A DNA stretch of 52,808 nt from an uncultured Bacteroidota bacterium. Lineage in GTDB: Bacteria > Bacteroidota > Bacteroidia > Bacteroidales > VadinHA17. The translations under genes were made by a program, and so were the position numbers. A model generated the notes under the pieces. It searched no databases, was not told the origin of the DNA, and was given only the letters and a program-made list of their open reading frames with translations. The stretch lies in NCBI GenBank assembly GCA_937864815.1, contig CALMJY010000019.1, positions 1 to 52,808 of the forward strand. Direction: 5' to 3'. Shown here one piece after another: positions 1-10,101 of this stretch (position 1 is the stretch's first letter; each line of letters begins with the position of its first letter).

Positions 1-96
1 AATTTTCTGCGGTTCATGATTTAAAGGATTTATAGGTTAATCATCAATAAAATATACTGATTATTAAATAAAATAACCATAGATCAGATAAAGGTA

Positions 97-297
97 TTAG
101 CTCTTTTTCTTCCGGAATGCAAAAAAGAGCATAACCAGACCAAAGATAAGCATCAATACCCCCATATAAAGATTAACATTAACGCCCAGTGATTTCTGAT
201 ACATTCCTGAATCTGAACTTGTTACAATACCAAGTATTGATATTATCACACCGATTACTGAGAACATCAGACCTATTGGAATTCTTATATCTACCAT
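97..297 (-). CDS. small two-TM membrane protein downstream of SSS symporter
   Basis: 66-aa ORF with two hydrophobic segments and a basic C-terminus (FRKKKS); starts 12 bp after the symporter stop codon. Confidence 0.7.
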   Translation of the reverse strand: MVDIRIPIGLMFSVIGVIISILGIVTSSDSGMYQKSLGVNVNLYMGVLMLIFGLVMLFFAFRKKKS

Positions 298-309
298 TTT
301 AATTGCCTC

Positions 310-2040
310 CTACCAGAATATAACGGTTAAAATTAAACAAATTACAGCCACAAGTATTGCCAGTCCGGCAGGTCTTTCATACCAGGGCAGATGACTGTCA
401 TCGGCTTCCCTTGGAGTGAGTGAATAAACCAATCCTTTCAGGTCATCTTCAGATTTAAGCTGAGGGGTAACAAAGGTTAAACCAACAGTAGCAAATGTAC
501 TGACACTGAAAGCAATTATAGCTGTCCAGAAGTTCTGGGCCATCTCAACCGGATATGTATGAATAACCGCAATCCAGCCTCCCTTAAACAGGGTGCCTGC
601 ACCTGCAGGAACAGTAAGTCCGTGGTGAAGCAATGCCATCAGGAAACCCAGCAGTAATCCGGTAAATGCAGCGTGACCTGTTGTCCTTTTCCAGAACATT
701 CCAAGGAAAATGACTGCAAACAGAGGTGCATTAATCATAGAAAATATTGTCTGCAGGAAATCCATAATATTTCCAAATTTGCTGGCAATATATGCAGATG
801 CGATACTCAGAAGTATCCCGGCTACTGTTGCTATCCTTCCAACCTTAAGGTAATGCTTTCCGTCAGCTTCCTCATTGCCGGTCTGCGGTCGGATATAGCT
901 TTGATAAATATCATAGGTCCAAACTGTGTTAAAAGCCGAGACATTACCAGCCATGCCCGACATGAAGGATGCAAGCAGCGCAGTAATACCCAGTCCAAAC
1001 ACTCCTGCCGGTAGATAATACTTTAGAAGCATTATAATAGTATAATCATAAATCGGTTTACCGTTTGCCACAGGAAATTCAGAGTTAAATGCTGATCCCT
1101 GGTCGTTGAATAATGCCAGTGAAATAATACCTGGAACAATTATCAGAAAAGGAATGAACATTTTTGGCAGTGCCCCGATAAGTGGCACTTTTCGTGCAGC
1201 TGCCTTTGACTCTGCTGCAAATGCTCTCTGGACAATCAGGAAGTTAGTACACCAGTATCCGAATGAAAGTACAAACCCAAGTCCAAACAATATTCCGAAC
1301 CACTCCACTCCCATTGGATTCGATGCTGCTTCACCTGCATATTTCCATGTAGTTGTATATGTATCAGAGGCAAAATTATTTGCGACAGCAAACGTTTCAA
1401 GTTTTTCCTTAAGGCCGAACCATCCGCCGACATCCTTAAGGCTCAGGAAAACAAGGGGCAATAAACCAATCACAATGATAAAGAATTGAAGAACCTCATT
1501 ATATATAGCAGATGAGAGTCCGCCCAGGTAAGTGTATCCAAGAACTATCAGGGCTGAAACCCACAGGCTCAGGTTAAAATCCCAGCCCAGTACATTCTCC
1601 ATTAATATGGCAAGGGCATACATGGATATACCTGAGGCAAGTATTGTCATCAGTGCGAAGAGTATGGCATTCAGCCCCCTTGTTTTTTCATCATATCTTA
1701 ATTTCAGGAATTCCGGAACTGACCGGGCTTTTGAACCGTAATAAAAAGGCATCATGAATAGTGCAAGGAAAATCATTGCCGGAATCGCACCAATCCAGTA
1801 GAAATGTGTTGTAAGCATACCATATTTCATACCTGATCCGGTCATTCCCATCACTTCGAGAGCACCAAGGTTGGTTGAAATAAATGCCAGTCCTGCAACC
1901 CATGCCGGCATCGATCGCCCGGCTTCAAGGAATGCATTTGCATTTTTCATGTATTTTCTCAGGAACCAGCCAATTCCCAGAACAAATAAGAAATAGATTA
2001 TCATTATCAGATAATCGATCCAGTGTAACTCAAGTCTCAT
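310..2040 (-). CDS. sodium:solute symporter (SSS family)
   Basis: 576 aa, many TM segments; SSS-like N-terminus (DYLIMIIYFLFVLGIGWFLRKYMKNANAFLEAGRSMPAWVAGLAFISTNLGA). Confidence 0.9.
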   Translation of the reverse strand: MRLELHWIDYLIMIIYFLFVLGIGWFLRKYMKNANAFLEAGRSMPAWVAGLAFISTNLGALEVMGMTGSGMKYGMLTTHFYWIGAIPAMIFLALFMMPFYYGSKARSVPEFLKLRYDEKTRGLNAILFALMTILASGISMYALAILMENVLGWDFNLSLWVSALIVLGYTYLGGLSSAIYNEVLQFFIIVIGLLPLVFLSLKDVGGWFGLKEKLETFAVANNFASDTYTTTWKYAGEAASNPMGVEWFGILFGLGFVLSFGYWCTNFLIVQRAFAAESKAAARKVPLIGALPKMFIPFLIIVPGIISLALFNDQGSAFNSEFPVANGKPIYDYTIIMLLKYYLPAGVFGLGITALLASFMSGMAGNVSAFNTVWTYDIYQSYIRPQTGNEEADGKHYLKVGRIATVAGILLSIASAYIASKFGNIMDFLQTIFSMINAPLFAVIFLGMFWKRTTGHAAFTGLLLGFLMALLHHGLTVPAGAGTLFKGGWIAVIHTYPVEMAQNFWTAIIAFSVSTFATVGLTFVTPQLKSEDDLKGLVYSLTPREADDSHLPWYERPAGLAILVAVICLILTVIFW

Positions 2041-2154
2041 AAACTAATGATTTAAATTTTTAATTTTCAAGTAATCCGATATAAAATAATTATTATTCCG
2101 GCTCAGGTAAAAATACATTATATGATCGGTTTTCAATGAAATTTGATGCTATTT

Positions 2155-2182
2155 TTTGAACAATATGGAAATACTATATTTG
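2155..2182 (+). promoter_or_regulatory. Bacteroidota-type promoter of truA (-33 TTTG 2155-2158, -7 TATATTTG 2175-2182)
   Basis: Match to TAnnTTTG with TTTG 20 nt upstream; ends 4 nt before the ATG at 2187. Confidence 0.6.
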
Positions 2183-2186
2183 CTAT

Positions 2187-2951
2187 ATGATGTCAGCAGA
2201 AAACCGCTACTTTATATTCCTCTCTTACAGGGGTACAAATTTCCATGGCTGGCAGATCCAGCCCAATGCCTTAACTATTCAACAAACATTAGATTCTGCC
2301 TTATCACTTGCTCTTGGAGAACAAATAGCTACTACAGGAGCCGGCAGAACAGATGCAGGAGTTCATGCCTTGGTATTCTGTGCCCATTTTGATTCTGACA
2401 AACCGGACATCAATACCGATAAAAAACTGCTTTTCAGGTTAAACAGGCTTCTCCCCGCAGATATAGCGATTAGTGATATCCGGAAAGTTATTCCTGATGC
2501 TAATGCCAGATACAGTGCTGTCTCAAGGACTTACAAGTATTACATCTCAAGAAAAAAAGATCCGTTCTTTGAAACATCCAGCTGGTTTATTTATGGACAC
2601 CTGGATATTGAGGCTATGAATATGGCCTGCAAAATACTTTTGAGATATGATGATTTTACAAGCTTCAGTAAACTGCATTCTGATGCCAAAACAAATATGT
2701 GCAGGATATATTCAGCTGAATGGATTTATACTTATGACAAGTTGGTATTCACCATAAAAGCTGATCGTTTTCTAAGGAATATGGTAAGAGCAATTGTTGG
2801 GACAATGGTTGAAATCGGATCAGGAAAAACTGATCTGGATGGATTTGAAGAGATCATTAATGGGAAAAACAGATGCCTGGCTGGAAAATCAGCTCCTGCA
2901 AAAGGTCTTTTCCTTACTGAGATTGAATATCCTAAGGAAATATTTATCTGA
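2187..2951 (+). CDS. truA: tRNA pseudouridine(38-40) synthase TruA
   Basis: YRGTNFHGWQIQPN, TGAGRTDAGVHA and FLRNMVRAIVGTMVEIG motifs of the TruA family. Confidence 0.95.
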   Translation: MMSAENRYFIFLSYRGTNFHGWQIQPNALTIQQTLDSALSLALGEQIATTGAGRTDAGVHALVFCAHFDSDKPDINTDKKLLFRLNRLLPADIAISDIRKVIPDANARYSAVSRTYKYYISRKKDPFFETSSWFIYGHLDIEAMNMACKILLRYDDFTSFSKLHSDAKTNMCRIYSAEWIYTYDKLVFTIKADRFLRNMVRAIVGTMVEIGSGKTDLDGFEEIINGKNRCLAGKSAPAKGLFLTEIEYPKEIFI

Positions 2952-3027
2952 ACAGCATAAATTTTATGAGGTGATAATTATCATTTAATTGTTCTGTTAG
3001 TAATTTCACAATACAGGAAATTAATTA

Positions 3028-3035
3028 TATTTTTG
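3028..3035 (+). promoter_or_regulatory. putative -7 box TATTTTTG of the nuo operon
   Basis: TAnnTTTG match 35 bp upstream of nuoA; no clear -33 box seen. Confidence 0.4.
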
Positions 3036-3069
3036 GACGCACATTAAACAATTTTAAATACCATTATAT

Positions 3070-3420
3070 ATGAGTAATGAATGGTTAATTCTATTCTTTA
3101 TTGTTGGGGCTTTATTTGTGGGGGTAGTAGTTATCTTTGCAGGTTTAGTAGCACCCAAATCTACAAATCCACAGAAATTTGATCCATATGAATGCGGTAT
3201 ACCCACTGAAGGTTTAACCTGGCTTCAGTTTAACGTGGGTTACTATCTTTTTGCAATCCTTTTCCTGATTTTCGATGTTGAAACAGTTCTGGTGTTTCCA
3301 TGGGCAGTTGTAATGAAGGAAGTTGGACTTGCTGCATTTGTTGAGATTGTTATATTCTTTGTTATACTGGGTCTTGGTCTGCTCTATGCCTGGAAAAAAC
3401 ATGCTCTGATATGGGAATAA
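3070..3420 (+). CDS. nuoA: NADH-quinone oxidoreductase subunit A
   Basis: [11 protein letters not shown]...[26 protein letters not shown], a NuoA signature. Confidence 0.95.
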   Translation: MSNEWLILFFIVGALFVGVVVIFAGLVAPKSTNPQKFDPYECGIPTEGLTWLQFNVGYYLFAILFLIFDVETVLVFPWAVVMKEVGLAAFVEIVIFFVILGLGLLYAWKKHALIWE

Positions 3421-3971
3421 AAGGAATGAAATATGAAGAATTCAAGGACAATGAAAGCCTTGAACTTCTAAGGGAATCCGGAACACCGGTTCTTCTTGTA
3501 ACAATTGATGATGTAATCAACTGGGGAAGAAAAAACTCACTCTGGCCACTTACATTTGCAACAAGCTGTTGCGGTATTGAAATGATGGCTACAGGTGCAC
3601 CCCGCCATGACTTTGCAAGATTCGGCATGGAAGTATACCGGGCAAGCCCCCGTCAGGCAGATGTAATTGTCGTAGCAGGAACAATTGTAAACAAAATGGC
3701 TCCGGTTCTTAAAAGATTATATGATCAGATGTCAGAACCCAAATATGTTGTAGCAATGGGAGCCTGTGCAATATCGGGAGGTCCATTTTTCCTCAATTCA
3801 TACAGCGTGGTTAAGGGAGTAGAGCATGTTATACCGGTTGATGTTTATATACCAGGATGTCCTCCCCGACCTGAAGCTTTATTATATGGAATGCTACAGT
3901 TACAGCGTAAGATAGAGACTGAGAATATCAAGTCCCGCAAACTGAGAACGGCAAAGAATGATTCAAAATAA
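3411..3971 (+). CDS. nuoB: NADH-quinone oxidoreductase subunit B
   Basis: [57 protein letters not shown]; overlaps nuoA by 10 bp. Confidence 0.97.
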   Translation: MGIKGMKYEEFKDNESLELLRESGTPVLLVTIDDVINWGRKNSLWPLTFATSCCGIEMMATGAPRHDFARFGMEVYRASPRQADVIVVAGTIVNKMAPVLKRLYDQMSEPKYVVAMGACAISGGPFFLNSYSVVKGVEHVIPVDVYIPGCPPRPEALLYGMLQLQRKIETENIKSRKLRTAKNDSK

Positions 3972-3992
3972 ATCCCGGAAATATTAATAGAA

Positions 3993-4448
3993 ATGGATAA
4001 AACTCAACTTGGAGAATTTGTGAAATCTGTTAATCCAGATGCTGCAATAGTTGAAGGCAAACAATACCCTGAGGTAACTGTAGCCGATACAGAACTCCAT
4101 TCCCTCGCAAAAAAACTCAGGGAAAGTGAAGATACATGGTTTGACTTTCTGGTTTGTATTACCGGTGTTGACTATGGTGATGTTTTTGGAGTGATTTATC
4201 ACCTGAGGTCTTCAAAGCACGGTCATATGATTGTTCTTAAAACCAAAACTTCAGAAAGAGCTAAACCTGTACTTAATTCGGTTTGTGATATATGGAATAC
4301 GGCTGAATTTCATGAAAGGGAGGTGTATGACCTTCTTGGAGTTAAATTCAATCATCATCCTGACCTCCGGAGACTTTTTCTTGACAGTTCATGGGGTTTT
4401 CCTCTCAGGAAAGACTATGTGGATGATATTAATATTGTCAGCAAATAA
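3993..4448 (+). CDS. nuoC: NADH-quinone oxidoreductase subunit C
   Basis: WNTAEFHEREVYDLLGVKFNHHPDLRRLFLDSSWGFPLRKDY. Confidence 0.95.
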   Translation: MDKTQLGEFVKSVNPDAAIVEGKQYPEVTVADTELHSLAKKLRESEDTWFDFLVCITGVDYGDVFGVIYHLRSSKHGHMIVLKTKTSERAKPVLNSVCDIWNTAEFHEREVYDLLGVKFNHHPDLRRLFLDSSWGFPLRKDYVDDINIVSK

Positions 4449-4450
4449 TT

Positions 4451-5575
4451 ATGGAAGAGATAATAAAGGAAGTTGTCATAGACGAGCAGGAGGAGTACAC
4501 AATCAATATGGGTCCCCAGCATCCGTCAACACATGGCGTTTTAAGACTTGTCGTTTCCCTGAAAGGTGAGATTGTAAAAAATATAGAACCACATATTGGA
4601 TATATACACAGGGGTATTGAAAAAATGTGTGAGAGTATCACATATCCCCAGATTATACACCTCACAGACAGAATGGACTATTTGTCTGCTGCAATTAATA
4701 ATGAAGCAGTCTGCCTGGCAGTAGAAAAAGCTCTCGAGGTCGAAATCCCGGATCGTATAAAGATTATAAGAACTATAATATCAGAACTTACCCGTATCCA
4801 GTCTCATCAGCTTTTCTGGGCATCGTATGGTATGGATATGGGAGGGCAGACTTGTTTCTTCTACGGCCTTCGTGACAGGGAAAAAGTTCTTGATATATTT
4901 GAAGAAACCACCGGTGGCAGAATGATAGTAAGTTACAATTGTCCCGGGGGACTTATGTATGATATTCATCCAAATTTCCAGAAGAGGGTAAAGGAATTCA
5001 TTAAATATTTCCGTGGAGTTCTCTGGGAATATGATGCTATACTTTCCGGTAATGTCATTTTCCGAGAAAGAACCATAGGCATAGGCAGGCTAAAACTTGA
5101 AGATGCCATATCATATGGAATTACAGGACCTTCAGGCAGAGCTTCAGGTTTTTCATGCGACATAAGAAAGCAGGAGCCTTACAGTGCCTATGACAGGGTT
5201 AAATTCAATGAAGTTTTATATACTGAGGGAGATACATATCACAGATATCTTGCCAGGATTGAGGAAATGAGAGAATCAATGAACATAATTGACCAGCTTA
5301 TTGACAATATTCCCGAGGGTCCCTATTTTGTCAAAATGAAACCGGTTATCAAACTACCTGAAGGGGAGTACTTCCAGCGGGTCGAAACTGCACGAGGTGA
5401 GTTGGATGTATTTATAAAAAGTGACGGCAACAAAAATCCTTACAGGGTAAAATTCAGATCTCCAAATTTTGTAAACCTTGGTGTTCTCAATCATATTTCA
5501 AAAGATTTCAAGATTGCCGATCTTATTGCAATAGCCGGTTCTCTTGATTTTGTAATACCTGATATTGACAGATAA
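4451..5575 (+). CDS. nuoD: NADH-quinone oxidoreductase subunit D
   Basis: NMGPQHPSTHGVLRLVVSLKGE, HIGYIHRGIEK, TDRMDYLSAA. Confidence 0.97.
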   Translation: MEEIIKEVVIDEQEEYTINMGPQHPSTHGVLRLVVSLKGEIVKNIEPHIGYIHRGIEKMCESITYPQIIHLTDRMDYLSAAINNEAVCLAVEKALEVEIPDRIKIIRTIISELTRIQSHQLFWASYGMDMGGQTCFFYGLRDREKVLDIFEETTGGRMIVSYNCPGGLMYDIHPNFQKRVKEFIKYFRGVLWEYDAILSGNVIFRERTIGIGRLKLEDAISYGITGPSGRASGFSCDIRKQEPYSAYDRVKFNEVLYTEGDTYHRYLARIEEMRESMNIIDQLIDNIPEGPYFVKMKPVIKLPEGEYFQRVETARGELDVFIKSDGNKNPYRVKFRSPNFVNLGVLNHISKDFKIADLIAIAGSLDFVIPDIDR

Positions 5576-5580
5576 TAATA

Positions 5581-5596
5581 GGCGTAAGGCGTAAGG
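5581..5596. repeat. short tandem heptamer repeat GGCGTAA x2 plus GG
   Basis: ggcgtaaggcgtaagg directly after the nuoD stop codon. Confidence 0.8.
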
Positions 5597-5627
5597 TAGA
5601 ACGGATAAAAAAGATAAAAGTATATAT

Positions 5628-6764
5628 ATGTTACTGAATACAATTTCAAACGCATTAAGTACACTGTCAGAACCCTGGTGGAAGATATTTTATGATTTTT
5701 CATCTCTCACACAAGCAATCGATGAGGGATTGAGAAGTTCATTGTCTCCGTTCTGGGCTGTGACTATCGAAATGTTGATTATAGGAGTGGTCTTCCTCCT
5801 GTTTTATGCATTAATCGGACTATTTCTTGTAATTGCCGAGAGAAAGGTGTGTGCATTTATACAGAACAGGCTGGGGCCCAACAGAATTGGCCCATATGGA
5901 TTATTTCAGACTATAGCAGATCTGGTAAAACTCTTATTTAAAGAGTTAATTCCCATAAAAAATGCTGATGGCTTTCTCTTTAATCTGGCACCATATATTG
6001 TTATAATTGTAAACTTTATGGTGCTGGCAGCCTTACCCTATGGGAAAGGCCTTCATGCAATTGACTTCAACATAGGAATATTCTACGTAATTGCTGTCTC
6101 TTCAATGAGTGTTATTGGTGTACTCCTGGCAGGCTGGTCAAGTAACAGTAAATACTCACTGATTGGTGCAATGAGAAGTGGTGCTCAGATAGTCAGCTAT
6201 GAACTGTCAATAGGCCTTGCAATTATCACTGTGGTGGTTCTTGCCGGATCAATGCAATTATCGGAAATCGTTGAAGCCCAAAGAACCGGCTGGTTTATTT
6301 TTAAAGGACATGTACCTGCATTTTTAGCCTTTATCATTTATATAATTGCAGGAACCGCTGAAACAAACCGCGGTCCTTTCGATATGGCTGAAGCCGAATC
6401 AGAACTAACTGCCGGATACCATACTGAATATTCAGGAATTAAGTTTGCATTTTTCTACCTGGCTGAATATATAAATATGTTCATTGTGGCTGCGGTAGCT
6501 GCAACCTTGTTTCTGGGTGGCTGGATGCCCTTCCATGTTGGTAACTGGGAAGGTTTCAACCGTATTATGGATTTCATTCCTCCTTTTTTCTGGTTCTTTG
6601 GCAAGACATTCTTTGTAATATATCTTATAATGTTGTTTAAGTGGACGTTCCCACGTCTGAGAATCGACCAGCTTCTTACCCTTGAATGGAAATATTTACT
6701 GCCGATAAATCTTGTTAACGTTCTAATTATGGCTTTTTTGGTTCTGATGGGTTGGCATTTCTAA
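5628..6764 (+). CDS. nuoH: NADH-quinone oxidoreductase subunit H
   Basis: [73 protein letters not shown]. Confidence 0.97.
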   Translation: MLLNTISNALSTLSEPWWKIFYDFSSLTQAIDEGLRSSLSPFWAVTIEMLIIGVVFLLFYALIGLFLVIAERKVCAFIQNRLGPNRIGPYGLFQTIADLVKLLFKELIPIKNADGFLFNLAPYIVIIVNFMVLAALPYGKGLHAIDFNIGIFYVIAVSSMSVIGVLLAGWSSNSKYSLIGAMRSGAQIVSYELSIGLAIITVVVLAGSMQLSEIVEAQRTGWFIFKGHVPAFLAFIIYIIAGTAETNRGPFDMAEAESELTAGYHTEYSGIKFAFFYLAEYINMFIVAAVAATLFLGGWMPFHVGNWEGFNRIMDFIPPFFWFFGKTFFVIYLIMLFKWTFPRLRIDQLLTLEWKYLLPINLVNVLIMAFLVLMGWHF

Positions 6765-6792
6765 TCATCAGAACAGATATAATTATATCAAT

Positions 6793-7272
6793 ATGAATAG
6801 TATAATTCAATATTTTAAAGAAATAATACAGGGTGTCGGATCACTGCTTAAAGGGATGCGTGTCACAAACAGATATTTTTTCAGCCCTGGTAAAATTGTC
6901 ACCCAGAAGTATCCAAACAACAGGAAAGATCTTGTTATGTTTGAAAGGTTCAAAGGTGAAGTGGTAATGCCACATAACGAAAGCAATGAGCATAAATGCA
7001 CAGGATGCGGTATCTGCGAAATAAATTGTCCCAATGGTACAATTGAAGTAATATCCAAAACAATAATTACGGAGGATGGTAAGAAAAAACGAGTGATTGA
7101 CAAGCATATATACAGACTTGGCATGTGTACCTTCTGCGCTCTTTGTGTTAAGACCTGCCCTTCAAATGCCCTTGCATTTTCCCAGGAATTTGAACATGCT
7201 GTATTTAACAGAGCATTGTTAATCAAGACATTAAATAAACCAGGTTCCCAATTAATGAAAGGAGTTGAGTGA
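6793..7272 (+). CDS. nuoI: NADH-quinone oxidoreductase subunit I (two 4Fe-4S clusters)
   Basis: CTGCGICEINCP and CTFCALCVKTCP motifs, operon context. Confidence 0.93.
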   Translation: MNSIIQYFKEIIQGVGSLLKGMRVTNRYFFSPGKIVTQKYPNNRKDLVMFERFKGEVVMPHNESNEHKCTGCGICEINCPNGTIEVISKTIITEDGKKKRVIDKHIYRLGMCTFCALCVKTCPSNALAFSQEFEHAVFNRALLIKTLNKPGSQLMKGVE

Positions 7273-7808
7273 TGACAAGTAATCAATTGATGTTTATTTT
7301 ATTCTCTGCCATGATTGTTGTTTTTTCAATCCTGACAGTAACAACCAGGAGGATACTCAGAGCCGCTGCTTTCCTTCTTATGGTTCTTTTATCTACTTCG
7401 GGTCTCTATTTCATGCTCAATTACCAGTTCATGGCAGCAGTGCAGCTTACATTATATGCAGGCGGTATAGTTGTTCTTATAATTTTCTCAATTTTGCTGA
7501 CCAGTCATATCAGTCAGAAATTTGAACCTGTTGAATTGAAAAAATCAATTTTTTCTGCTCTTGCAGCAGTAGCAGGTGCTATTCTCTGCATATTAACAAT
7601 TCTCGATTACAGCTTTTCGGCCACTACTGTGGCTGCTCAGGAGGTAAATATGAAACTTATCGGAAAGAGCCTTCTATCAGTTGATTATGATGGTTATGTT
7701 CTTCCTTTTGAAGTAATATCGATATTGTTGCTTGCAGCTATGATAGCTGCGATCGTAGTAGCTAAAAAAGGCGGACCTGCAAAAACAAAAACACCTACAC
7801 TTAATTAA
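7269..7808 (+). CDS. nuoJ: NADH-quinone oxidoreductase subunit J
   Basis: QFMAAVQLTLYAGGIVVLIIFSILLT; operon position; GTG 7269 or ATG 7272 start. Confidence 0.92.
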   Translation: MMTSNQLMFILFSAMIVVFSILTVTTRRILRAAAFLLMVLLSTSGLYFMLNYQFMAAVQLTLYAGGIVVLIIFSILLTSHISQKFEPVELKKSIFSALAAVAGAILCILTILDYSFSATTVAAQEVNMKLIGKSLLSVDYDGYVLPFEVISILLLAAMIAAIVVAKKGGPAKTKTPTLN

Positions 7809-7815
7809 CAAAACC

Positions 7816-8133
7816 ATGATCACGGGAATTCCAATACACTACTTTTTGATTCTTGCAACTCTGATGTTTTTTGCAGGAGTTTATGGCTTTCTTACAAGGA
7901 GAAACCTCATTACAGTTCTTATGTCAGTTGAACTGATTCTTAATGCTGTAAATATAAATTTTATGGCATTCAACAGGTATCTGTATCCCCATAAAATGGA
8001 AGGCATGTTTTTCAGCCTTTTTGTAATAGCAGTTGCCGCCTCTGAAGCAGCGGTGGCTATAGCAATTATAATCAACATCTACAGAAGATTTTCAACGATC
8101 AATGTGGAAGATGCTCACGAAATGAAATACTGA
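7816..8133 (+). CDS. nuoK: NADH-quinone oxidoreductase subunit K
   Basis: LMSVELILNAVNINFMAFNRY; VAASEAAVAIAIIINIYRR. Confidence 0.95.
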   Translation: MITGIPIHYFLILATLMFFAGVYGFLTRRNLITVLMSVELILNAVNINFMAFNRYLYPHKMEGMFFSLFVIAVAASEAAVAIAIIINIYRRFSTINVEDAHEMKY

Positions 8134-8158
8134 TTAATAAATATACAGGAAACGCAAA

Positions 8159-10078
8159 ATGGTAAATTTCGGTTATACAATCTGGATCCTTATTCTGCCT
8201 TTTCTTATGTTTCTTCTGCTCGGATTAGCAGGACATAAGTTAAAGCCGAAGCTATCAGGATTATTAGGGACAATAGGTCTGGGAATAATTACAGCACTGT
8301 CATATGTAACTGCATATAAATACTTTTTTACATCCGAAAAGGTTGATGAAGCGTTTCAGAAGCTTACTGCTTTCAACAGTGTATGGCTGCAATTAACAGA
8401 GAATCTTCATATTGACATTGGGATTCTGCTTGATCCCATCTCAGTAATGATGCTTATTGTTGTCACCACAGTATCATTTATGGTTCATATTTACAGTATC
8501 GGTTATATGCATGGAGAAAAGGGATTTGAGCGTTTCTTTGCTTTCCTGTCATTGTTTACTTTTTCCATGCTTGGACTGGTGGTAGCCACCAATATATTCC
8601 AGATGTATATTTTCTGGGAACTGGTAGGTGTCTCATCTTACCTTCTTATAGGTTTCTATTATACAAAACCATCCGCTGTAAGGGCATCCAAGAAAGCGTT
8701 TATCGTTACAAGATTTGCTGACATGGGATTCCTCATCGGGATACTCATTTTGTCATTTAATACAAAAACATTTGATTTTATAACACTTACAAGCCTTTCA
8801 GGACCTGCAATAACACAGACAGGCGGAGCAGCATTTATGGGTCTGTCTGTTCTGACATGGTCTATGATTTTTGTTTATATGGGTGGCGTTGGCAAATCTG
8901 CAATGTTCCCGTTTCATATATGGCTTCCTGATGCCATGGAAGGTCCGACCCCTGTTTCAGCACTCATACATGCAGCTACCATGGTTGTTGCAGGTGTATA
9001 CCTTGTAGCTCGTATGTTTCCAATTTACTCAATTGCAGCTCCTGATGCACTTGAAGTTGTTGCTTATGTGGGAGCTTTCTCTTCACTTCTGGCAGCTGTG
9101 ATAGCATGTACTCAAACAGATATTAAAAGGGTCCTGGCCTATTCCACTATGTCACAGATCGGATATATGATGCTTGCACTGGGAGTCTCAGGATATGGCG
9201 GACATGACGGATTGGGCTATATGGCCTCTATGTTCCACCTCTTCACACATGCAATGTTTAAGGCACTTCTATTCCTTGGAGCAGGAGCAATTATTCATGC
9301 TGTACACAGCAATTATATGACAGAGATGGGCGGATTAAGGAAGTATCTTCCAATAACACACGCCACCTTTCTGATTGCATGCCTTACGATTGCCGGTGTA
9401 CCTCCTCTTTCAGGATTTTTCAGTAAAGATGAAATACTTACAGCTGCATTGCACCACAATAAACTCCTGTTTGCAGTTGAATATGCAGTCGCAGGACTTA
9501 CTGCATTTTATATGTTCAGGCTATATTTCAGCATATTCTGGGGCAAGGAAAGACATTATCATCATACACCACATGAGGCTCCTCTGACTATGACAGTTCC
9601 CCTGATGATTCTTGCGGTTGGATCTGTATTTTCCGGGTTTATTCCGTTCAGCAAACTCGTTACCTCCGACAGCAGACCTTTTGAATCCCACATAGAAATG
9701 GCAGTAGCTATTCCTTCAGTGCTAATAGGTTTGGTCGGAATCTTCGTAGCTTATATAATGTACAGCAAGGAAACAGCAATCCCTGATAAACTTGCCACCA
9801 CATTTAAGTATAGTTACAAATGGGCGTATAATAAGTTCTATATTGATGAGGTTTACCTGTTTGTTACAAAAAATATTATTTTCAGGTATATATCAACCCC
9901 AATAGCCTGGTTTGACAGGCATATCGTAGATGGAACAATGAACCTGATTGCACTTGTCACTCAGCTGGTTTCTTTCAGGATACGTGGTTTTCAATCAGGT
10001 CAGTTACAGAAATATGGTTATGTTTTTGTAACCGGAGCCATCGCACTGGCTATAATTTTTGTTTATCTCTGGAAATAG
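8159..10078 (+). CDS. nuoL: NADH-quinone oxidoreductase subunit L
   Basis: WELVGVSSYLLIGFYYTKPSAVRASKKAF; MEGPTPVSALIHAATMVVAGVYLVAR. Confidence 0.96.
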   Translation: MVNFGYTIWILILPFLMFLLLGLAGHKLKPKLSGLLGTIGLGIITALSYVTAYKYFFTSEKVDEAFQKLTAFNSVWLQLTENLHIDIGILLDPISVMMLIVVTTVSFMVHIYSIGYMHGEKGFERFFAFLSLFTFSMLGLVVATNIFQMYIFWELVGVSSYLLIGFYYTKPSAVRASKKAFIVTRFADMGFLIGILILSFNTKTFDFITLTSLSGPAITQTGGAAFMGLSVLTWSMIFVYMGGVGKSAMFPFHIWLPDAMEGPTPVSALIHAATMVVAGVYLVARMFPIYSIAAPDALEVVAYVGAFSSLLAAVIACTQTDIKRVLAYSTMSQIGYMMLALGVSGYGGHDGLGYMASMFHLFTHAMFKALLFLGAGAIIHAVHSNYMTEMGGLRKYLPITHATFLIACLTIAGVPPLSGFFSKDEILTAALHHNKLLFAVEYAVAGLTAFYMFRLYFSIFWGKERHYHHTPHEAPLTMTVPLMILAVGSVFSGFIPFSKLVTSDSRPFESHIEMAVAIPSVLIGLVGIFVAYIMYSKETAIPDKLATTFKYSYKWAYNKFYIDEVYLFVTKNIIFRYISTPIAWFDRHIVDGTMNLIALVTQLVSFRIRGFQSGQLQKYGYVFVTGAIALAIIFVYLWK

Positions 10079-10101
10079 TACTCAGGAAAAGACTTTAAAC
10101 T

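Noticed and set aside
673-1489. + strand ORFs (113 and 127 aa) opposite the SSS symporter
   Set aside because: Overlap a well-supported symporter CDS, no motifs
2156-2392. 78-aa ORF overlapping the 5' end of truA
   Set aside because: Out of frame with truA, no conserved features
6807-7286. 159-aa antisense ORF opposite nuoI
   Set aside because: Fully antisense to a confidently identified nuoI, no recognisable motif; chance ORF
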